DNA from: Rikenellaceae bacterium
GTDB lineage: Bacteria; Bacteroidota; Bacteroidia; Bacteroidales; Rikenellaceae
Direction of reading: 5' to 3'
DNA: 64,000 bases
NCBI GenBank assembly: GCA_902363575.1
Contig: CABJAJ010000008.1
Location: 62,001-126,000, forward strand
This document shows, piece after piece, positions 62,180-64,000 of this stretch. The notes below the pieces were generated by a model, which ran no database searches, was not told the DNA's origin, and saw only the letters and a list, made by a program, of their open reading frames with translations. How positions within the stretch are numbered: position 1 is the stretch's first letter; every line of letters starts with the position of its first letter. Made by a program: the position numbers and the translations under genes.

Positions 62180-64000
62180 TTATCGTTTGATGACGGATTC
62201 GACAGAGGAGACCAAATCGAGCCCTTCGCGGTATATGTCGCTCATGCGGGCCGAGGCGACGGGCGAATACTGCGCCTCCTCGCAGCGGGTGATGATCGAC
62301 GAGAAGCGTTGCGCCTCCTCGGTCGCCACGCCCCGCCTGAGCAGCTCTTCCCGCACGTTCTCCTTGGTCAGATTCGCCACCGGTATATTGAATTTGTCGC
62401 TCATGTATCCCCAGAGCGCTCTGAGCATCTCCTCGTAGAAAGCCTGCCGGTTCTGCTCGGTCATATAGCGACGCGCCGTCCTGAACCGCTGCACGGCGAC
62501 CTTATTGGCCCGCCGGCCCCGCACCAGGGCCATGTTCTGGCTGTCGCGTATCTGCTTGCGCAGCGCCGCATAGATCAGCACGAAAAGCACCAGGATGCCG
62601 CCCAGCAGGATGAAATAGGCCCCGCTGAAAAGGAACGGCCCCGCGACGGCGCGCAACTGAGCCCTACCCAGCTTGATGAAACGGATATCCTGTCCCAGCA
62701 TGCGCACGTCCTCTTTCGTAAGCCCCTTGACCACATAGCTTTCGTTCGGGCCATTGGCATCGGGCGTCACCTCGAGCGTCGTCTCGCCCGAAGCGAGGGT
62801 GACGTAACGCATCTGCCCGGGATCGAAATAGGTGAATTCGACCGGTTCGATCCGATAGCTCCCCTCCGCGCGCGGAATAAAGGGGTACTCAAACTGCCGG
62901 TAGCCCGAGGTGCCGGCCGCCGTGGTCTTGATCGACTCGGTGGTCTTGACGTCGTACTGCTCGAACGAAGCGGGCAGCGTCAGCTTGGGAGCCTGCACGA
63001 AAGGCAGGTTGCCCGTGCCGCCGATGCGCACCGTGTACGTGCCCGAGGAGTTGGCCCCCAGCGGCCCCTGCGGAGGCGTCGCCTCCATCGTGAAGCGTCC
63101 CACGGCACCCGAAAAGCTGGACGGGGCACCCGCCGGCAGCTCCTTGACCGTGATGCTGACGCGCGGCGTCTGCACGCGCCGGCGCACGTCGTACACTTCG
63201 TGTCCGCCTCCGAAGAAGGGATCGACATTGCGGCTGCTCTGCACCACCACCTGGGCGATGGCGGTGATGTCGGCAGGCTCGACGGTGAGCGTCCCCGCCT
63301 GCTGCGGGTAGAGCAGGTATTCGCGGACCACGACCGACTCGTAAACTTTTCCGCCCAGCGTCTCCCGCTGCCAGGCGGCGTTGCCGACGTTGAGTTCCTG
63401 GGCCCAGAAGCCGTTGAAGGAGGGAAATTTGATGTTTTCGTACCCTACGATCGGTACGCGGCGGTAGAGTTTGAAGGTCGCACGCAGCGGCTCGCCCTTG
63501 AACACGACCTGACGCGAGACGGAGAGCCGGAGCAGAATGTCATCCCGTCCGACCTGCCCCTGAGCGGCGGTCTGCGCATCCGTTCCGGCCGCAGCGCCGC
63601 CCTGTGCCCCGGAGGAGCCGGAAACGGCAGGTTGCCCCTTGCCCCCTGCAGCCCCTTCGTCCACCACCTCGATCGGCAATGCACGGGTCGAATAACTCCT
63701 CTTATCCACCTGGATCGAAGCCGCACCGACGGTCGCGTTCCCCGCCTGCCGCGGCAGCAGGACGTAGGTGATCGTATATTCGACGCGCTTGGTCATCGAG
63801 CCATTGACGATCTGCACGGACTGCCCGCGCGAAACCGTCGGACCGGCCAGCACGTCGAAACCCTCGAAAGAGGGGGCCTCGAACGTGTTGTCGTCGGGCA
63901 TTGCGTCCAAAGAGAACTCCACGCGGAACGCCTCGCCCATCGGAACGATCATCGGGGCGTTGGCCTTAAAGGTCACCGGCTCGGCGCCGAACGCTCCCCC
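62180..64000 (-). CDS. batD: BatD protein, 5' end outside window
   Basis: The frame is open to the window edge; 606 codons are visible. The N-terminal part (FKANAPMIVPMGEAFRVEF, FEGFDVLAGPTVSRG, YTITYVLLPRQAGNATV) matches BatD, followed by several beta-sandwich domains, one membrane helix (about bases 62570-62640, FLFSGAYFILLGGILVLFVLIYA) and a cytoplasmic C-terminal domain. Envelope protein of the Bat locus, upstream of batE and recR. The signal peptide lies outside the window. Confidence 0.9.
   Translation of the reverse strand, partial: GGAFGAEPVTFKANAPMIVPMGEAFRVEFSLDAMPDDNTFEAPSFEGFDVLAGPTVSRGQSVQIVNGSMTKRVEYTITYVLLPRQAGNATVGAASIQVDKRSYSTRALPIEVVDEGAAGGKGQPAVSGSSGAQGGAAAGTDAQTAAQGQVGRDDILLRLSVSRQVVFKGEPLRATFKLYRRVPIVGYENIKFPSFNGFWAQELNVGNAAWQRETLGGKVYESVVVREYLLYPQQAGTLTVEPADITAIAQVVVQSSRNVDPFFGGGHEVYDVRRRVQTPRVSITVKELPAGAPSSFSGAVGRFTMEATPPQGPLGANSSGTYTVRIGGTGNLPFVQAPKLTLPASFEQYDVKTTESIKTTAAGTSGYRQFEYPFIPRAEGSYRIEPVEFTYFDPGQMRYVTLASGETTLEVTPDANGPNESYVVKGLTKEDVRMLGQDIRFIKLGRAQLRAVAGPFLFSGAYFILLGGILVLFVLIYAALRKQIRDSQNMALVRGRRANKVAVQRFRTARRYMTEQNRQAFYEEMLRALWGYMSDKFNIPVANLTKENVREELLRRGVATEEAQRFSSIITRCEEAQYSPVASARMSDIYREGLDLVSSVESVIKR

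Overview
The window looks like a chromosome segment of a G+C-rich gut member of the Bacteroidales, most like Alistipes (Rikenellaceae). The evidence is Bacteroidetes-type promoters (TAnnTTTG at -7, sometimes a TTTG/TTG box about 19-20 bases upstream), DUF3575/DUF3868/OmpA, BatD/BatE and Omp28-type proteins, and core genes with high third-position G+C. Genus is an inference. The host chromosome is interrupted by two integrated elements, each ending in the 3' end of a tRNA gene.

Bases 1-8.75 kb are the right end of a prophage. A truncated tail-fibre-like gene is followed by a complete diversity-generating retroelement (DGR): a 507-aa variable protein whose last ~120 bases (VR) are a diversified copy of a template repeat (TR) 372 bases downstream, then a reverse transcriptase. 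Of 11 TR/VR differences, 10 are at template adenines. Lysis-type genes follow (membrane proteins, N-acetylmuramoyl-L-alanine amidase), then a convergent tyrosine integrase next to tRNA-Glu(CTC).

8.75-26.8 kb is host DNA: a DUF3298-type lipoprotein, two tandem related small-RNA genes with textbook promoters and terminators, a surface-sugar operon (GT2, UDP-galactopyranose mutase, DUF4422 transferase), a DUF5672 transferase with a COG2509 flavoprotein, tRNA-Leu(TAG), a three-gene DUF3575-DUF3868-OmpA/TPR envelope cluster, manA, a metal-exporting P-type ATPase with a Fur/Zur-type regulator, and a PAS sensor kinase. 26.8-27.8 kb has no convincing gene but is full of inverted and tandem repeats, including a structured RNA candidate.

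27.78-40.36 kb is an integrative mobilizable element of NBU type. Its ends are 13-bp copies (one mismatch) of the 3' end of tRNA-Ser(CGA). It encodes an integrase, a DUF1016 nuclease plus coiled-coil protein cassette, a DUF3853 helix-turn-helix protein, an AAA ATPase, a toprim primase and a MobV relaxase, with candidate replication and transfer origins. Its cargo is a tightly coupled operon (metallo-beta-lactamase-fold protein, cupin, two overlapping radical SAM genes) divergent from an AraC regulator.

40.3-64 kb is host housekeeping DNA: tRNA-Ser, tRNA-Thr, an L-threonine-dehydrogenase-like enzyme, prfC, nadB, queA, a cation/proton antiporter followed in frame by a decayed outer-membrane-barrel fragment, eno, a 9-bp tandem repeat, an Omp28/DUF6029/TlpA/large-lipoprotein envelope locus, pyrH-tlpA-frr, dxs, a lipocalin, recR, batE and the 3' part of batD.
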